Origin: Rhabdophis nuchalis
Lineage: Eukaryota; Chordata; Lepidosauria; Squamata; Natricidae
Direction of reading: 5' to 3'
Assembly: GCA_039707465.1 (NCBI GenBank)
Contig: CM077644.1
Coordinates: 217,377,462 to 217,441,461 of the forward strand
DNA: 64,000 nt
Shown: positions 1 through 11,555 of the stretch, in pieces
Layout: the number at the start of each line of letters is the position of its first letter
Position numbering within the stretch: position 1 is the stretch's first letter
The notes under the pieces: model-generated
What the model saw: the letters and a program-made list of their open reading frames with translations, nothing else
The model's database searches: none
What the model was told of the DNA's origin: nothing
Translations under genes and position numbers: made by a program

Positions 1-1845
1 TAGATGATTTAATTGAACTACCTAAAATGCCCCAGGATCTTTTTCTTGTGTGGTCACTGGCAGTTCAATCTCGAACATGTTATAAATGAAACATGGATTT
101 TTATCTCAAATGTGCATTACTTTACATTTGCTGACCTTGAATTACATTTGCCATTTAGTAGAGCGGTCACCAAATTTGATAAGAATTCTGTGGAGCTCTT
201 CATAGCTCATTGCACTTTTTTCATCATCTTAAAAACTTTTGATATGATCAAAATACCCTGGAATTAACTCTTTGGGTTGGTTATATGCATCGTCTAGCCA
301 AAGGGTAGTAAACAATGACTTTATCATTCATACATATTCATATATTTTTTCATTTCATATTCCAACCAGAACTTGTGTCTTCTTATTTATAAAAAGTAAG
401 AAGAAATACTGTTTTAGAATATTTTCCCCCAATTTCCAGAAGGCTTTCAATTTTTTGAAAACTCAGCAGTTTTGAATTTGTTTTGAACTTAAGAGTCCAA
501 AACCTCTTAAGAGAGGGTTCCCCCCCCCCTTGTTTTATACATCTTTCCATTTCTCTGAAATCTTCCTGACTGGCCATGTTTCTCATCTGAAAAACGCTCT
601 TGGATTGTTTTGCTTTGGGATTTAATAACAGCATGGAAAATCAGGACCATTGAGTAGATCCCTGGAGAAACCACATTACTGAAAAAAAACCAGAACTTTC
701 TCCCTTTATTCCTCTCATAAGTTTCAACCTGCTGTTGAAAATTTAACTTTAATGCTTTTTTCCTTTGTTTTTTAAAAAAAGGACATAAAAGAAGAAAGGG
801 CATTAATTTTGCATTATTCTCATAGAAAGGGGTTAAAAAAATGGAGAAGCACAACACTCCCTTCAGTCGACTGCCTGACATTGTTCATTACAAGGTCACT
901 TGACAATCCGATGGGAAAGAGTTCTGCATGAGCCCAAAGAAAAGTTGTTGTTTATCCAAGTTGACAGTTTTGGGCTAGAAAATGGATGCACGAACTGTGG
1001 TGTGGATGTAGCATACAGCCCCAAAAGACTTTTTGTGCAGACATCCGTATGGAGGACAGTCCCTGCCAGCTTTAAAATTAATTAAAATTGACTGTTGTGC
1101 TTTTAAGAAAAGATTGAAGAGGAAGGATAGGGTGAAGATTACATTCATGGATGAAGTTTAAGAAAATACTATTGTTAATAATTCATTCTGAATGTGTGAC
1201 AGTAATTGCATGTAATCCCTAGTTAGTGAGATGTTGAATAGCAAGACATCCTCTAAATTCCAGGTTTCATAACCTGTGTGTGAGCCTGCTTTGGTAAAAC
1301 TGAACTTTATTGCTGCTGTAAAATAGCAGCCAAAGGAGTACAGTACTGTCCTTGTTGTTGTCAGGGAATGCTGCATATGGAATGGGTTCGATTGAATAAT
1401 AAGATTTGCTTAGTCTGCACTTTCTCTATATTGCTAAAAATATATGAAGACCTCAATTGACCAAAGTAATGCTGGGCAATGGAATAACTAAGATGAAGAT
1501 CCTTGAATTATATGGAGTGGGATTGATGAATACACAGAGGGTATTGTCTAGACTTGTTTATGAATGAAAATGCTAAATAGTATTCAGAAGGTATGAATGG
1601 GTTCAATCTATGTAAATTTGTAATCAAACTATTCAAGGAAATTTAGGGAATGATACAGTGGCCATCAGATTGCAAGAGATCAATTAAGATCCAATACAAA
1701 AAAATAAGAATGGTATGTGCAAACTTATCACATAATATTGTTCATTTCATATGCTAGTAAAATAATGTTTAGTAACGTCCAACACAGATTAGAGCCCTAC
1801 ATGGAAAGAGAGATGCCAGAGATTCAATATGTTTTTACAAAAGGC
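1..1845. other. No recognisable feature
   Basis: AT-rich sequence with short homopolymers, for example a C run near 522-530. I found no repeat family that I recognise and no exon-like open frame with credible splice sites. The short open frames here are isolated and low in information. Confidence 0.5.
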
Positions 1846-2270
1846 TGAATAAAAAAATAACAGAGTTGGAAGGGATCTTGTAGGTCATCTAGTTCAACCC
1901 TCCCACCCAAGCAGGAGACCCTACACCATTTCTGACAAATGGCAGTTCAGTCTCTTCTTGAAAGCTTCCAGTGATGAAGCTCCCACAACTTCTGAAGGCA
2001 AGCTGTTCTATTGATTTATTGTTCTCACTGTCAGAAAATTTCTCTTTTTTCTAGATTGAATCTCTCCTTGATCAGTTTCTATCCATTAGTCCTTGTCTAG
2101 CCTTCGGGTGCTTTGGAAAACAGGTTGAACTCATTGTCTCTCTGATAGCCCCTCAAAAATTGGAACACTGCTATCATGTCTTCCATGGACCATCTCTTCA
2201 TCTAGCCATGCTCAGTTCCTGTAACTGTTCTTCATATGTTTTAGCCTCCAGTCCCCTAATCATCTTTGTT
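1846..2270 (-). mobile_element. CR1 LINE 3' end, old and diverged
   Basis: On the minus strand this matches the CR1 3' end seen several more times in this window. It starts with the 'cagagttggaaggga' block and follows the same order as the copies at 10.2 and 18.3 kb (nerve-wracking variants of 'ccaacatcttcttgaagacttccagtg', 'tgctatcatgtct', 'cagttcctgtaac'). It differs from those copies at many positions and contains no usable frame, so it is an old copy. It breaks off abruptly at about 2270, where Penelope-like sequence begins. Confidence 0.8.
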
Positions 2271-2895
2271 GACTTTGTGGAGTCGTTGGTGCTTTCTAAG
2301 CTTGATTATTTTTGTGCAAAAGTTTTATTATCCAACTAAGTAACATCTTCAGTGTGGAATGGAGTGGGGTTTACTCTCTTGTTTATATTCAGCTGCTTGT
2401 TCTGTAAGCATAGGTGAGGTAGGAGTTGTTTCCTCCTTGGAAGTTACTTGAATTAATCGTTAATTATTTATTGAGTTGTTAGTTCCTTGACTTGGGTATT
2501 GTTTACTGCTTGATTGGTTGTATGATGTTAATCTGGTATTAAACCCTCCTTATCTGGGTACTGATTGCTGGTGAAGAGATATTGTGGTGTTTTCATTTCT
2601 TTACCTTTTTTATTATCTCTTTTGAATGGTTTATCTCTATGTGTCTATCAGTGGTTGATTTGTCTGAGTATCTTGTTTCCAGGAATTTCCTAGCTTTTTT
2701 GGATTTAGCTTTGTCTAGAATCTGCTCACAGTTTCCCAGTGAAAACTGTAGTTAAGTCTGTTCATGTGTTGGGAGATTAAGAAGTTATCAACATATCTTC
2801 TGACTGCTAATTGATGTTCATGAATGCAGTCTGCTAGTGTTCTGTCTGTCTGTCCTACATAGGATGTTTTAAAGAAATAAAATTCACAAGGGAGA
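2271..2895 (-). pseudogene. Penelope-like element, GIY-YIG endonuclease end
   Basis: Reading the minus strand, the frame encodes a segment with YVGQTDRTL followed by IHEHQLAVRR, ISQHMN and FHWETV (about 2720-2870). This is the pattern of the C-terminal GIY-YIG nuclease of Penelope-like retroelements, which nicks target DNA for reverse transcription. The match continues after a frame break with a segment like ILDKAKSKKARKFLE and RHIEI, which resembles the end of that protein family, then a non-coding tail to about 2271. The Arg normally expected four residues before the conserved EH pair is a Cys here, and the reverse transcriptase domain is missing. The copy is therefore truncated, frameshifted and inactive. 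The residues upstream of about 2895 in the same open frame do not look like the family. The element abuts a CR1 end, so one may have inserted next to or into the other. Confidence 0.7.
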
Positions 2896-4578
2896 AAGAA
2901 AACAACACGCTGTTCTTCCTGAATATAGTCATCAGCAGAGAAATTGATGGATAATAGCACTATTGGGAGACCTGAGGGGCCAAATTGGGAAGAGGTTGGT
3001 CTGTCTATTTGGTCACTACCAATCAAACACTGACTTAATGGCATATCAAGTTTATATGTATATGTATAACAGTAAAAGTCCATAATCTGGTGATACTAGC
3101 ATATTATGATACTGGCATGTTGTATTATGAAAGAACTAAAGATGAGTTTGGAGAAAGCTATACATTATTGTGCATGAATGTAATTGTGTGTGTGTGTGTA
3201 TGTGATATTCTGCTAGTTTAATAGATGGTTGAAAACGAGAGGAGAAAAATATAAGGAAAATGCTTGGGTTATTCAAAAGTATCACTATCAGGCACCACAG
3301 GTGTACTTTAACTTTTTGTCCTTTCTCTTACTCCGTTGAGAATGCCGCTACTCAAAATGAATAATAAGATTGTTTTATGAATATCTCTAGAAATATATTT
3401 GAATACATCGCTTAAAATTAATCCTGTGTGTACAAATACTATAAGAACAAGTACACATTTGAAGCATGGTTGACTTGATAATTTATAATAAAAGGATAAG
3501 AAAACTAGTGAAGGATGTAAGGTGATCAGAGCTTCTGTATGTGAGACAATCCATTTCTATGGTAGCATCAAAGACCTTAGATCATGGAAGGAAAAGAAAG
3601 AAGTAAAAACAAACTAGTGTGAAATTTGTGCCATATTGCTGTCTCAACAAAATGAATAGAAAGTGGGTTTGACTAATGGGAATGTGGAAACTGTGGAATG
3701 AAGTGAAAAATATTATTTTAAATAGCAAAAGAAGTAAGTGCATCTGTACTAATGAAAAAAATGCTTAATGAAGTGAAAATGCCTTTGAACAAGAAAAAAA
3801 GATGAATGTAAGAAATAATTGCTGCAAAAACTACAGATGATAGAGTGATAATGTATAGTTGCAAAGAATGTAGTGAAGGAGAATAGGGAATGGTCAAGAT
3901 TAAAAGAGGCAGAGAAAATGCAGAAAAATGGTGATGGAAGTAAAAATAGTTTTGGAAGGTGTGGCTGCTGTGCATGCTACAGCTACTAAGAGCCACAGGT
4001 GAGAGCTAAGTGACAGGTGGGGACCAAAAGGGGATTAGCTGCCCTAGTCCACTTTTAAAGGACATGACATGCCCCTACACCAGAGGTGCTACCCCTCCCT
4101 GAATACCCCATGCTGCTAGATGGTATATATTAGTGATACCATAATTAAATATTATGCATGCATTAAAATAAAATATCACTACTAATGCAATGAAGATTTT
4201 GGAAGAGATAGGATTTCTGAGAAGGCTTTTCATGTGCTGAACAGATGTTCTGATGTTGAAGTGCCAGTTTTTGAATTGATATAAACATCTGCTTCATTGG
4301 AAGTCGTCCCTAAGGTGTAACAGTGTACAAGTCAAATAATGTATTCCTGATCTTCATTAAAATTCAAAGTAGAGTAAGATATTGCTAATAAACAGTTTGA
4401 GTGATGATTGTTCAACAAACAATTTGAAAGATAACAAACAAAAGCAGCAGTGTTGATGATGAAGCAGGAAAAAAATCATGTAGGGCAAAAGCTTTATTAG
4501 AAGATTAGAACACTTATTACAAATCAATAAATAAAATTTTAAATTGAAGATTTACAAAAACTTTTCAAGCTTCTAAAA
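2896..4578. other. No recognisable gene; short TG tract
   Basis: AT-rich sequence with a short TG run at about 3187-3202. No exon-like frame or repeat family was recognised. The minus-strand open frame near 3718-3996 is low-complexity (Ser, Leu, Ile, His and Phe) and has no visible domain. Confidence 0.45.
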
Positions 4579-4699
4579 CAGGGGTCTCCAAACATGGCAA
4601 CTTTAAGGCTAAAGGGATTCAACTCTCAGCAAAGCTGGCTGGGGAATTCTGCGAATTGAAGTCCTCCAGACTTAAAGTTGCCAAGGTTGGAGACCCCTG
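4579..4699. mobile_element. hAT-type MITE (121 bp) with 8-bp target duplication
   Basis: The ends are CAGGGGTCTCCAAAC and, inverted, GTTGGAGACCCCTG, and the whole element folds into an imperfect hairpin (AACTTTAAG near one end, CTTAAAGTT near the other). It is flanked by TTCTAAAA (4571-4578) and TTCTAAAC (4700-4707), an 8-bp duplication with one mismatch, as hAT transposases produce. It has no coding capacity and belongs to the same family as the elements at 14602 and 45143. Confidence 0.88.
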
Positions 4700-4707
4700 T
4701 TCTAAAC

Positions 4708-5194
4708 TACCTACCAAAAGCTTTTCACTTTATAAATATTTGCAGATACTTTCTAAAAACAGAAAAAAATGGAAAGAGGAAAAGTGAGGATGGTTTTCAC
4801 GAATGCCAGACCTGCATACATTTTCTAGACTTAAATTCTCATGCTTTACTAAGCCCTGGCCTTGGTTCTTAAAATGACACTTTGGGGCAACATACTACTT
4901 GATAGGTTCCTTGAGACCGCCAATGTCCCTGCTGTGCATTCTTTTAAAAATTATTTTAAAAAAGATTGGAAAGCTAACATCCTGCATTCCTTGAGAATAA
5001 CAAAGTTGAAAAAACATTCTTAGAAAATAAATGTTGGGTACTGTAACTCCCTATTTGTAATCACATGGATTTGGATGGCTATAGCTGCATAGTAGCCAGA
5101 ATCAAAATCTTCCAAGAGCCACAATGCAGGTTTGAGTTTGTTTAATTTTATTATGAAAAACATTTATTTATTTACGGCACTACAAACACCCATA
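4708..5194. other. No recognisable feature
   Basis: Unassigned AT-rich sequence between a MITE and a DNA transposon. I see no gene or repeat family that I can name. Confidence 0.45.
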
Positions 5195-5215
5195 CCGTAT
5201 TTTTCAGAGTATAAG

Positions 5216-5292
<77 letters not shown>

Positions 5293-5294
5293 TT
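5216..5294. repeat. (AAT)n microsatellite at the tail of an L2 copy
   Basis: About 26 uninterrupted AAT units. On the minus strand they directly follow the 3' end of the L2 LINE, so they are best read as an expanded LINE tail and not an independent repeat. The isoleucine-rich open frame across them is an artefact. Confidence 0.95.
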
Positions 5295-5713
5295 TAATTT
5301 GTTGACTGCTCCCTCTCCCCATAGGGACTCGGAGCGGTGCACAGGGAAAACTAAAACAATAAATATACAAACACATTAAAAACAAATTAAACATATACCT
5401 GTGCTAAAAAATGCCCCATTAAATACTAAAATTCCCAATTATAAGTAACTAAAACCCCATAGAGAGAGACTACCCTAGGCCGGCCAAGCAGAAAAGATGT
5501 GTTTTTAATTTTAGACGGAAGGAGCGGAAGTCCGTGGTCGTTCTAATGTCGGGGGGAAGGTCGTTCCAGAGGGCTGGGCCCGTCACAGAGAGAGCCCTTC
5601 CCCTGGGCGTCGCCCGCTGACAACGTCTAGTGGACGGCACCCGGAGAAGTCCCTCTCTGTGGGAGCGAATCGGCCATGAGGATGTGTGAGGCAGGATCCG
5701 ATCCCGCAGATAG
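5218..5713 (-). mobile_element. L2-type LINE, 5'-truncated 3' end
   Basis: The minus strand encodes, with breaks, the C-terminal part of the L2 ORF2 product seen intact at 39-41.8 kb (ILPHTS-like, SHREG and PRGRAFS-like blocks). It is followed by the 3' UTR with the stem-loop near 5300-5345 and an (ATT)n tail. The copy is bounded by AAGAT at 5213-5217 and again at 5714-5718, which looks like a 5-bp target duplication inside the older DNA transposon. The frame is shifted, so it is not functional. Confidence 0.88.
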
Positions 5714-6398
5714 AAGATGCACTTCCCCCCCCACTAAAAGAGGATGAAAATTTGGGTGCGTCGTATACACAGAACGTAGCCCCACCCACCCACCGGCCCC
5801 AACCCTTTGGCCTCTGCCTCCCAGCAATTTACCTCTTTGCAGCCAATGGGGCATGCGGAGGATTCAATAAGCTATAACAATCCCTGCAGCCTGTAACAGC
5901 TGATGATCGGGAGAAATTGAAAATGAAACTTGCTGTTTGTTCCACGTGGCAAATTGCTGGGAGGCTGATTTTTTTTTCTTGTGCTAATCAGGCAGTTTGC
6001 TGCAAGGAGGTAAGTCAACAACTATAACTGCCTATAGAATGTTCAAATTATTAGACTTATTTTTTAAAGACTGCTTTATTATTATCCTAGACAATTTAAC
6101 AAAATGAAGAAGCTTTTTAAAATAAATGCTTGATCTGAAGAGGCCCCGTGCTATCGTTTTAAAAAGTGCTATTCTTTTAAATAGCAGAGAATAACTATAC
6201 TTCCAGAAAGCACATCAATTTTAACAGCATTCGTACAACTATAGTCTGAAATATAACACAACAAACAGTGTATATTGTCTGTACTGTTTGTTGCAAGGAG
6301 GCAAGTTGCTGGGAGGCAGAGGCAGATATTTTTCCCTTGTTTTCCTCCCCAAAATCTAGGTGCGTCTTCGGAGTGTCTTATACTCCAAAAATATGGTA

Positions 6399-8364
6399 TA
6401 TCTCAGCACAGATTACAATATAAACATAAAATTTGAAAACCTCATGGATGGATATATATATTTAAAACCAGCAACATACAATAAAGACACAATATCTTGA
6501 TTCAATGGCATTTTGTTCCATGATGGAAAAAGCAGAAGTTAGTCTCAGCACTCAGTACTGGTTACTTCAGTAGCAAGTTGTACAAAAGGTGCCTAGTTGA
6601 AAGGTCAAGATAATATGATGGATTTTACAAGTATAGGTAAATACTTTTTCCTTTAGAACTTTCTGTTTATTTGTTACATTTATATCCTGCATCAACCACA
6701 TCAGCTCTCGTCTATAAACTCATCAAGATGTCATCTTGAGTTGGGTTTTGATAATAACAGGCAAATAATGTAACTGCTTCAACACCAAAGTGCTATGGCA
6801 CTTTTAAGAGATGCTGCTTATTATTCTTCATATTACATTCTGTATCAATCCTAATTTCTGGGCAGACTTGAAGTACCATCCATTATTTCAAGAACGTTGT
6901 AGTAATTCAATTTTGAGATTACCAGGGCATACTGTATGTCATTGATACTAGGATTCACCTACAGCTAAAAACCCAACTAGTTTGTTCACTGAATAGATAA
7001 AATTATTCCAGCTCCTTTTTGTCATAGGTGTTTTATGGTTCTACAGCACCATAGTGGGTGCAGATGGACTCTCTAATTACAAACCTGTTTTTAAGGACAT
7101 CTCATCTGAATTTTGAAGAACTCCAAAATCCACCATCTTGTCCATGCATGTTCTACATGCAGCCTCTTGGGGGCATTGTAAAGTCTTCCAACATGTTCAA
7201 CTTGGAACTTGCAAAAAGAAAACACACAGTTTAGTGCACTGTGTGAACAATCATTGTAACCAACTGTTTATAGCCTACAAACTCAGCCAATTGTGATTTA
7301 TTCATTAAATTTTAACATGCTGTGTGGATCCAGTCATACTGTATATATAAAACAATGGAATAATCTGCAAACATACACATTGGGTCTTGAAGGTATAAAG
7401 AGGGTCTGGAAAGGGAATGTCTTGAAATAGAGAGGCATATGGGTTGAAATAATAAATAACTTTGGAGAGATGCGGTGATGTTGATGTGTTGAAATTTTAA
7501 TAGGAATAGAGGAACAGAGACAAAAGAATGAGTGAGTGACTGACTTTGTTTTATAGGTTGTAAGCTAGCCTGGTCTACTCAGGAATGGTTGAAGACATGA
7601 GTAATGTAAGATTATTCCTTTAAATATTTTTCTAAGGAAATATTTTATTGTATCAGAATGCAATAACCACTACTACTAGAATTTAATACTTTTGATAGGA
7701 TTACAACAATTCATTAGTCTAAATCCATACAATCTTTGTGATTAAGTTATTTACTACTGAGAAAGCAGCAGTTTGCTGTGAGGAACTCAATGCCCCGCAT
7801 TTTTGATTTATGCTTCCTTACAGGATAGATTTAAGGACAATTAATGTATGTAAATATATGTGAACTATTATATGCTTTGTTAGCTGACTAACCATTAAAG
7901 TTTCTTCATTTATCAAGCTTGCTTTCCATGTTTCAAAATGAGGAAATAGGGGTTCCTATAGTGGTAATGTGGATTGGATCATTTCAATTTGCAAATAGAA
8001 AGAATATAGTAGTTACACATTCTTTTATCTCCCTGCCATTGACACATTATGAGAATCAAAAGGAAGAGTGGATGTAAGAAGAGGCAGGGCAGCCTAGATG
8101 CTATCTATCAACCCTTTCTCTCTGCCCGATGGAAGGATTATAACTCAGTCTGCTCTTCCCTGTGCATGTTTCTTATTTGCAGAATTTAGCAGAACCTGGT
8201 GATTCCTGCTTTGATGTCAAAGTGATGCACCCCATTTAGGTGACTTAGTCCCACACCATTCTGTCATGCTGAAGGGAGTGGTTGTAAGATAAGAAATCCT
8301 CTCTCCAAAGAGACTTATGGTGTCTTCAAGGCCATTCAACATTAAGATCATTTAAACCTTTTAA
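6399..8364. other. No recognisable gene or repeat
   Basis: About 2 kb of AT-rich DNA with no open frame above chance and no family I recognise on either strand. It is consistent with intronic or intergenic single-copy DNA. Confidence 0.5.
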
Positions 8365-8602
8365 TAGCACTAGCACTTAGACTTACATACCACTTTATAG
8401 TGCTTTTACAATCCTCTCTAAGAGGTTTACAGAGTCAGCATTATTGCCCCCAACAATCTGGGTCCTCATTTTATCCTCCTTGGAAGGCTGAGTCAACCTT
8501 AAACCTGGTGAGATTCGATCTGCCAAATTGCAGGCAGCCAGCAATCAGCAGAAGTAGCCTGCAGTACTGCATTCTAGCCACTGCTCCACCGCAGCTCATT
8601 AC
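8365..8602 (-). mobile_element. tRNA-derived SINE with L2-like tail
   Basis: The reverse complement starts with a tRNA-like head (a 'gtggagcagtggctagaatg' A-box region, then a 'gatcgaatctcac' B-box region). It continues through 'ggttgactcagccttcc', 'aaaatgaggacccagattgttggggg' and 'gctgactctgtaaac', and ends with 'aagtctaagtgct'. The same order is found on the plus strand at 13942-14180, so this is a family. The 3' part resembles the L2-mobilised tails of MIR-type SINEs; that link is an inference. Confidence 0.75.
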
Positions 8603-8865
8603 TACCCTAAAGTTCCTTTTAAGTCTATTTTATTTTTATTATACAAGCTTTCCAGAGCGTGTTGTTACTAAGATCATACGAGGTAAATAAATATAGCCCT
8701 CAGTGAAATGAATAATTCTGTACAATTGTTAGATTTTATTCCCTGCTTTATTGCTCTTGTGTAACAACAACTTATGTTACTGATTTTATTTTCTCATTTA
8801 CTGACCTAGTCATTGTGATGTTTTAAAAAAAGAACCAATGCTTGCTCTAGTTATCGTTATCGTTA

Positions 8866-9268
8866 CCGGCCTTCTCAGGGTACCATCGGCCGGGCAATGC
8901 CGGTTGGCAGTGCCCAGGGGAAGAGCCTTCTCTGTGGCGGGCCCTGCACTCTGGAACGACCTATCCCCCGATCTATGCACCATCGTGGACCTCCGCCTTT
9001 TCCGCCAACGTCTTAAAACCCATTTATTTCAACAAGCCGGCCTAGCATAACCCCCGTTCTGACTTTTATAGGGATAATTTTTATAGGGATAATTTTTAAA
9101 TTTTAGAATTTTATTAATTTTAGCACAGGGAATATTTAATTAGTTTTTAACAATTTTGGATTTTTGTATTTTTTGTATGATTTTAATGATGCCTGTGCGC
9201 TGCCCTGGGTCCTTTTTTAGGAGAAGGGCAGGGTATAAATTTAATAAAATAAAATAAATAAAATAAAT
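8866..9268 (+). mobile_element. L2-type LINE, short 3' end copy
   Basis: The frame from about 8866 to 9050 encodes the last ~60 residues of the L2 ORF2 product (GLLRVPSAGQCRL, PRGRAFSVAGPALWNDL, FRQRLKTHLFQQAGLA), ending at the same stop as the full copy at 41782. The 3' UTR carries the conserved stem-loop (CTGCCCT at 9200-9206 pairing with AGGGCAG at 9225-9231) and an (AATAA)n tail. The 5' end is lost at about codon 950 of the long copy. It cannot encode an active protein. Confidence 0.9.
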
Positions 9269-10222
9269 CGTGGTATTCTTTTTTAAATACAAGCAGACAT
9301 ACCACTGCTTAACTAAACTAGTACTTTTAGACTTAAAACAAAATTGCAATTTCACAGAACCTCTTTTTTTGAACTTTAGAGCTATGCTGGCTTTTTAATC
9401 ACCCCTTTCACACTTCTCCAGGAGTTTTTTCAAAGATTACATTCAGTATGTATGAGATAACTTCTGTCAGCTCCTTCAACACCCTGGGATATAATTTATC
9501 TGACCTTGAGGCTTGAATTCATTTAGGGCAGTTATTGCCTTTATTACTTATTATACCTTTATTAGTCCTGAGCTGTGTTCCACCCTTTCTTTAATCGTGT
9601 TTGAAAAGCTTCCCTCCCTCTTTTGAAAGAAGACAAATTTCAAAGTGTTAAGCTGCTCCATCTTTTCCTCATTTCCCATGATTACTTACACACCTTTCCT
9701 GCACAGGAAAGCAATAATCTTCTTGATGCTTTTTTTTAATTTTGCAGATACCACCAAATCCCCTTTTATTATATTTTGCATTCCTTGCCAATCTCATGCT
9801 GTTTTGAGATTTAGCTTTTCTAACTCCCTCCCTGCAGATTGAAGCTATCAGTCTGTGATCATATTTAGTTATTAGCCCCCTTTCCCCCATTTTTATTCAT
9901 GTTTTTGCTTCACAGGTTATCAGTGAGCTTGCTATTTACCAGTAGACTTTTTAAAATTTCCTCCCTCCCTCCCATCCTTGATCAACTTACAACTTGCATG
10001 TCTAAATAAACAATTATTTATTTAAAACAAACATTCATATAGGCATCAAAACGTATACCACATTCTGGGCGATTCCCAATCAACATGACTGATTTCTCTC
10101 TTGGTTATCTTGAATTCCAGTGTGACATGGCTGCTTTCATTTAAAATGCCTTCTACCTTCAATCTACCGACCAATTTTTCTAGGTTGATCGGGATAAGAA
10201 CCTGAATAGCTGATCTCCACTT
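9269..10222. other. Unassigned; possibly degraded LINE sequence
   Basis: T-rich sequence with no frame or ends that I can place. Phrases such as 'caacaccctgggatataatttatctgaccttgaggc' around 9478 have the flavour of old CR1/L3-type repeats, but I cannot confirm this by eye. Confidence 0.3.
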
Positions 10223-11390
10223 GCAATACAATACAATAGCAGAGTTGGAAGGGACTTTGGAGGTCTTCTAGTCCAACCCCCTGCCTAGGCAGGAGCCCTT
10301 TGCCATTTCAGATAAATGGCTATCCAACATCTTCTTAAAGACTTCCAGTGTTGGGTTATTCACAACTTCTGGAGGCAAGTTGTTCCACTGATTAATTGTT
10401 CTAATTGTCAGGAAATTTCTCCTTAGTTCTAAGTTGCTTTTCTCCTTGATTAGTTTCCACCCATTGCTTCTTGTCCTAACCTCAGGTGCTTTGGAGAATA
10501 GTTTGACTCCCTCTTCTTTGTGGCATCCCCTGAGATATTGAACACTGCTATCATGTCTCACCTGGTCCTTCTTTTCATTAAACTAGACATACCCAGTTCC
10601 TGTAACCGTTCTTCATATATTTTAGTCTCCAGTCCCCTAATCATCTTTGTTGCTCTTCTCTGCACTCTTTCTAGAGTCTCCACGTCTTTTCTACATCTTG
10701 GCGACCAAAACCGAATGCAGTATTCCAAGTGTGGCTCTCGTGATCTTGATTCTATCTCTCTGTTTATGTAGCCTAGAACTGTGTTGGCTTTTTTGGCAGC
10801 TGCTGCACACTGCTGGCTCATATTTAAGTGGTTGTCCACTAGGACTCCAAGATCCCTTTCATAGTTACTACTATTGAGTAATGTACCATCTATACTGTAC
10901 CTGTGCATTTTGTTTTTCTTGCCTAAATGTAGAACCTTACTTTTTTCACCATTGAGTTTCATTTTATTAGATAGTGGCCAATGTTCAGGTTTGTCAAGAT
11001 CCTTCTGTATTTAAGCCTATCTTCTAGAGTGTTGGCTATTCCTGCCACTTTGGTGTCATCTGCAAATTTAATGAATTTCCCATTTATTTCCTCATCCAAA
11101 TCATTGATAAAGATGTTGAAGAGTACTGGGCCTAAAACAGAGCCTTGGGGGACTCCACTGCATACTTCCCTCCATGTAGATGCAGTTCCATTGAGGACTA
11201 CACTTTGAGTGTGGTTGCTCAGCCAGTTACGAATCCATCTGGTGGTGATGCTGTCTTACCCACATTCTTCTACTTTATCTAGTAGTAGGTTATGGTCTAC
11301 CTTATCAAATGCCTTACTGAAGCCCAAGTAAATTATATCGACGGCATTCCTCTGGCCCACTAGTTTGGTCACAATTAGTTTGTTTTATTA
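10223..11390 (-). mobile_element. CR1 LINE, 1.2-kb 3' part
   Basis: The minus strand carries the CR1 ORF2 C-terminus in two frames. The segment 10962-10558 includes KSKVLHLGKKN, RDLGVLVDNHLNMS, ANTVLGYINREI and YCIRFWSP, and a continuation at 10561-10268 includes GCHKEEGVKLFSKAPEVRTRSN and LRRNFLTIRTINQWNNLP. This is the reverse transcriptase connection region and C-terminal part of a CR1 polyprotein. Plus-strand positions 10980-11390 correspond to more upstream RT sequence (blocks matching 'LKIFINDLDEE' and 'TVLSGTPQGSVLG' in other CR1s) but are broken. The 3' end has an AATAC-type tail near 10222. The copy is 5'-truncated at about 11390 and frameshifted. It is the best-preserved CR1 in the window. 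Confidence 0.88.
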
Positions 11391-11555
11391 CCTAAAAAAT
11401 GAAATTATGAGCAAGACAGCAGTTCACTTTTACATGAGTTATTCTGGAAAAGAAATTCAGAAGAATTGAAGTCTCGTATTATCATTGTAACTTGCCCTCT
11501 TGAGAATTTGATGAACTGGCTTAGAACAGCATCATCCACATATTTTGCCTTAGTA

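Larger units (their letters stand above)
5195..6396. mobile_element. TA-flanked non-autonomous DNA transposon, split by an L2 LINE
   Basis: The left end reads CCGTATTTTTCAGAGTATAAG and the right end is its inverse, CTTATACTCCAAAAATATGG. Each is flanked by TA (5193-5194 and 6397-6398), which suggests a Tc1/mariner-like or other TA-targeting element. The superfamily is an inference. Subterminal 'ggtgcgtc' blocks occur near both ends. Positions 5218-5713 are a later L2 insertion, so the original element was about 700 bp. No transposase frame is present. A relative starts at 51640. Confidence 0.65.

Noticed and set aside
5164..5394. Minus-strand frame with a long isoleucine run
   Set aside because: Translation of the (AAT)n tail of an L2 copy.
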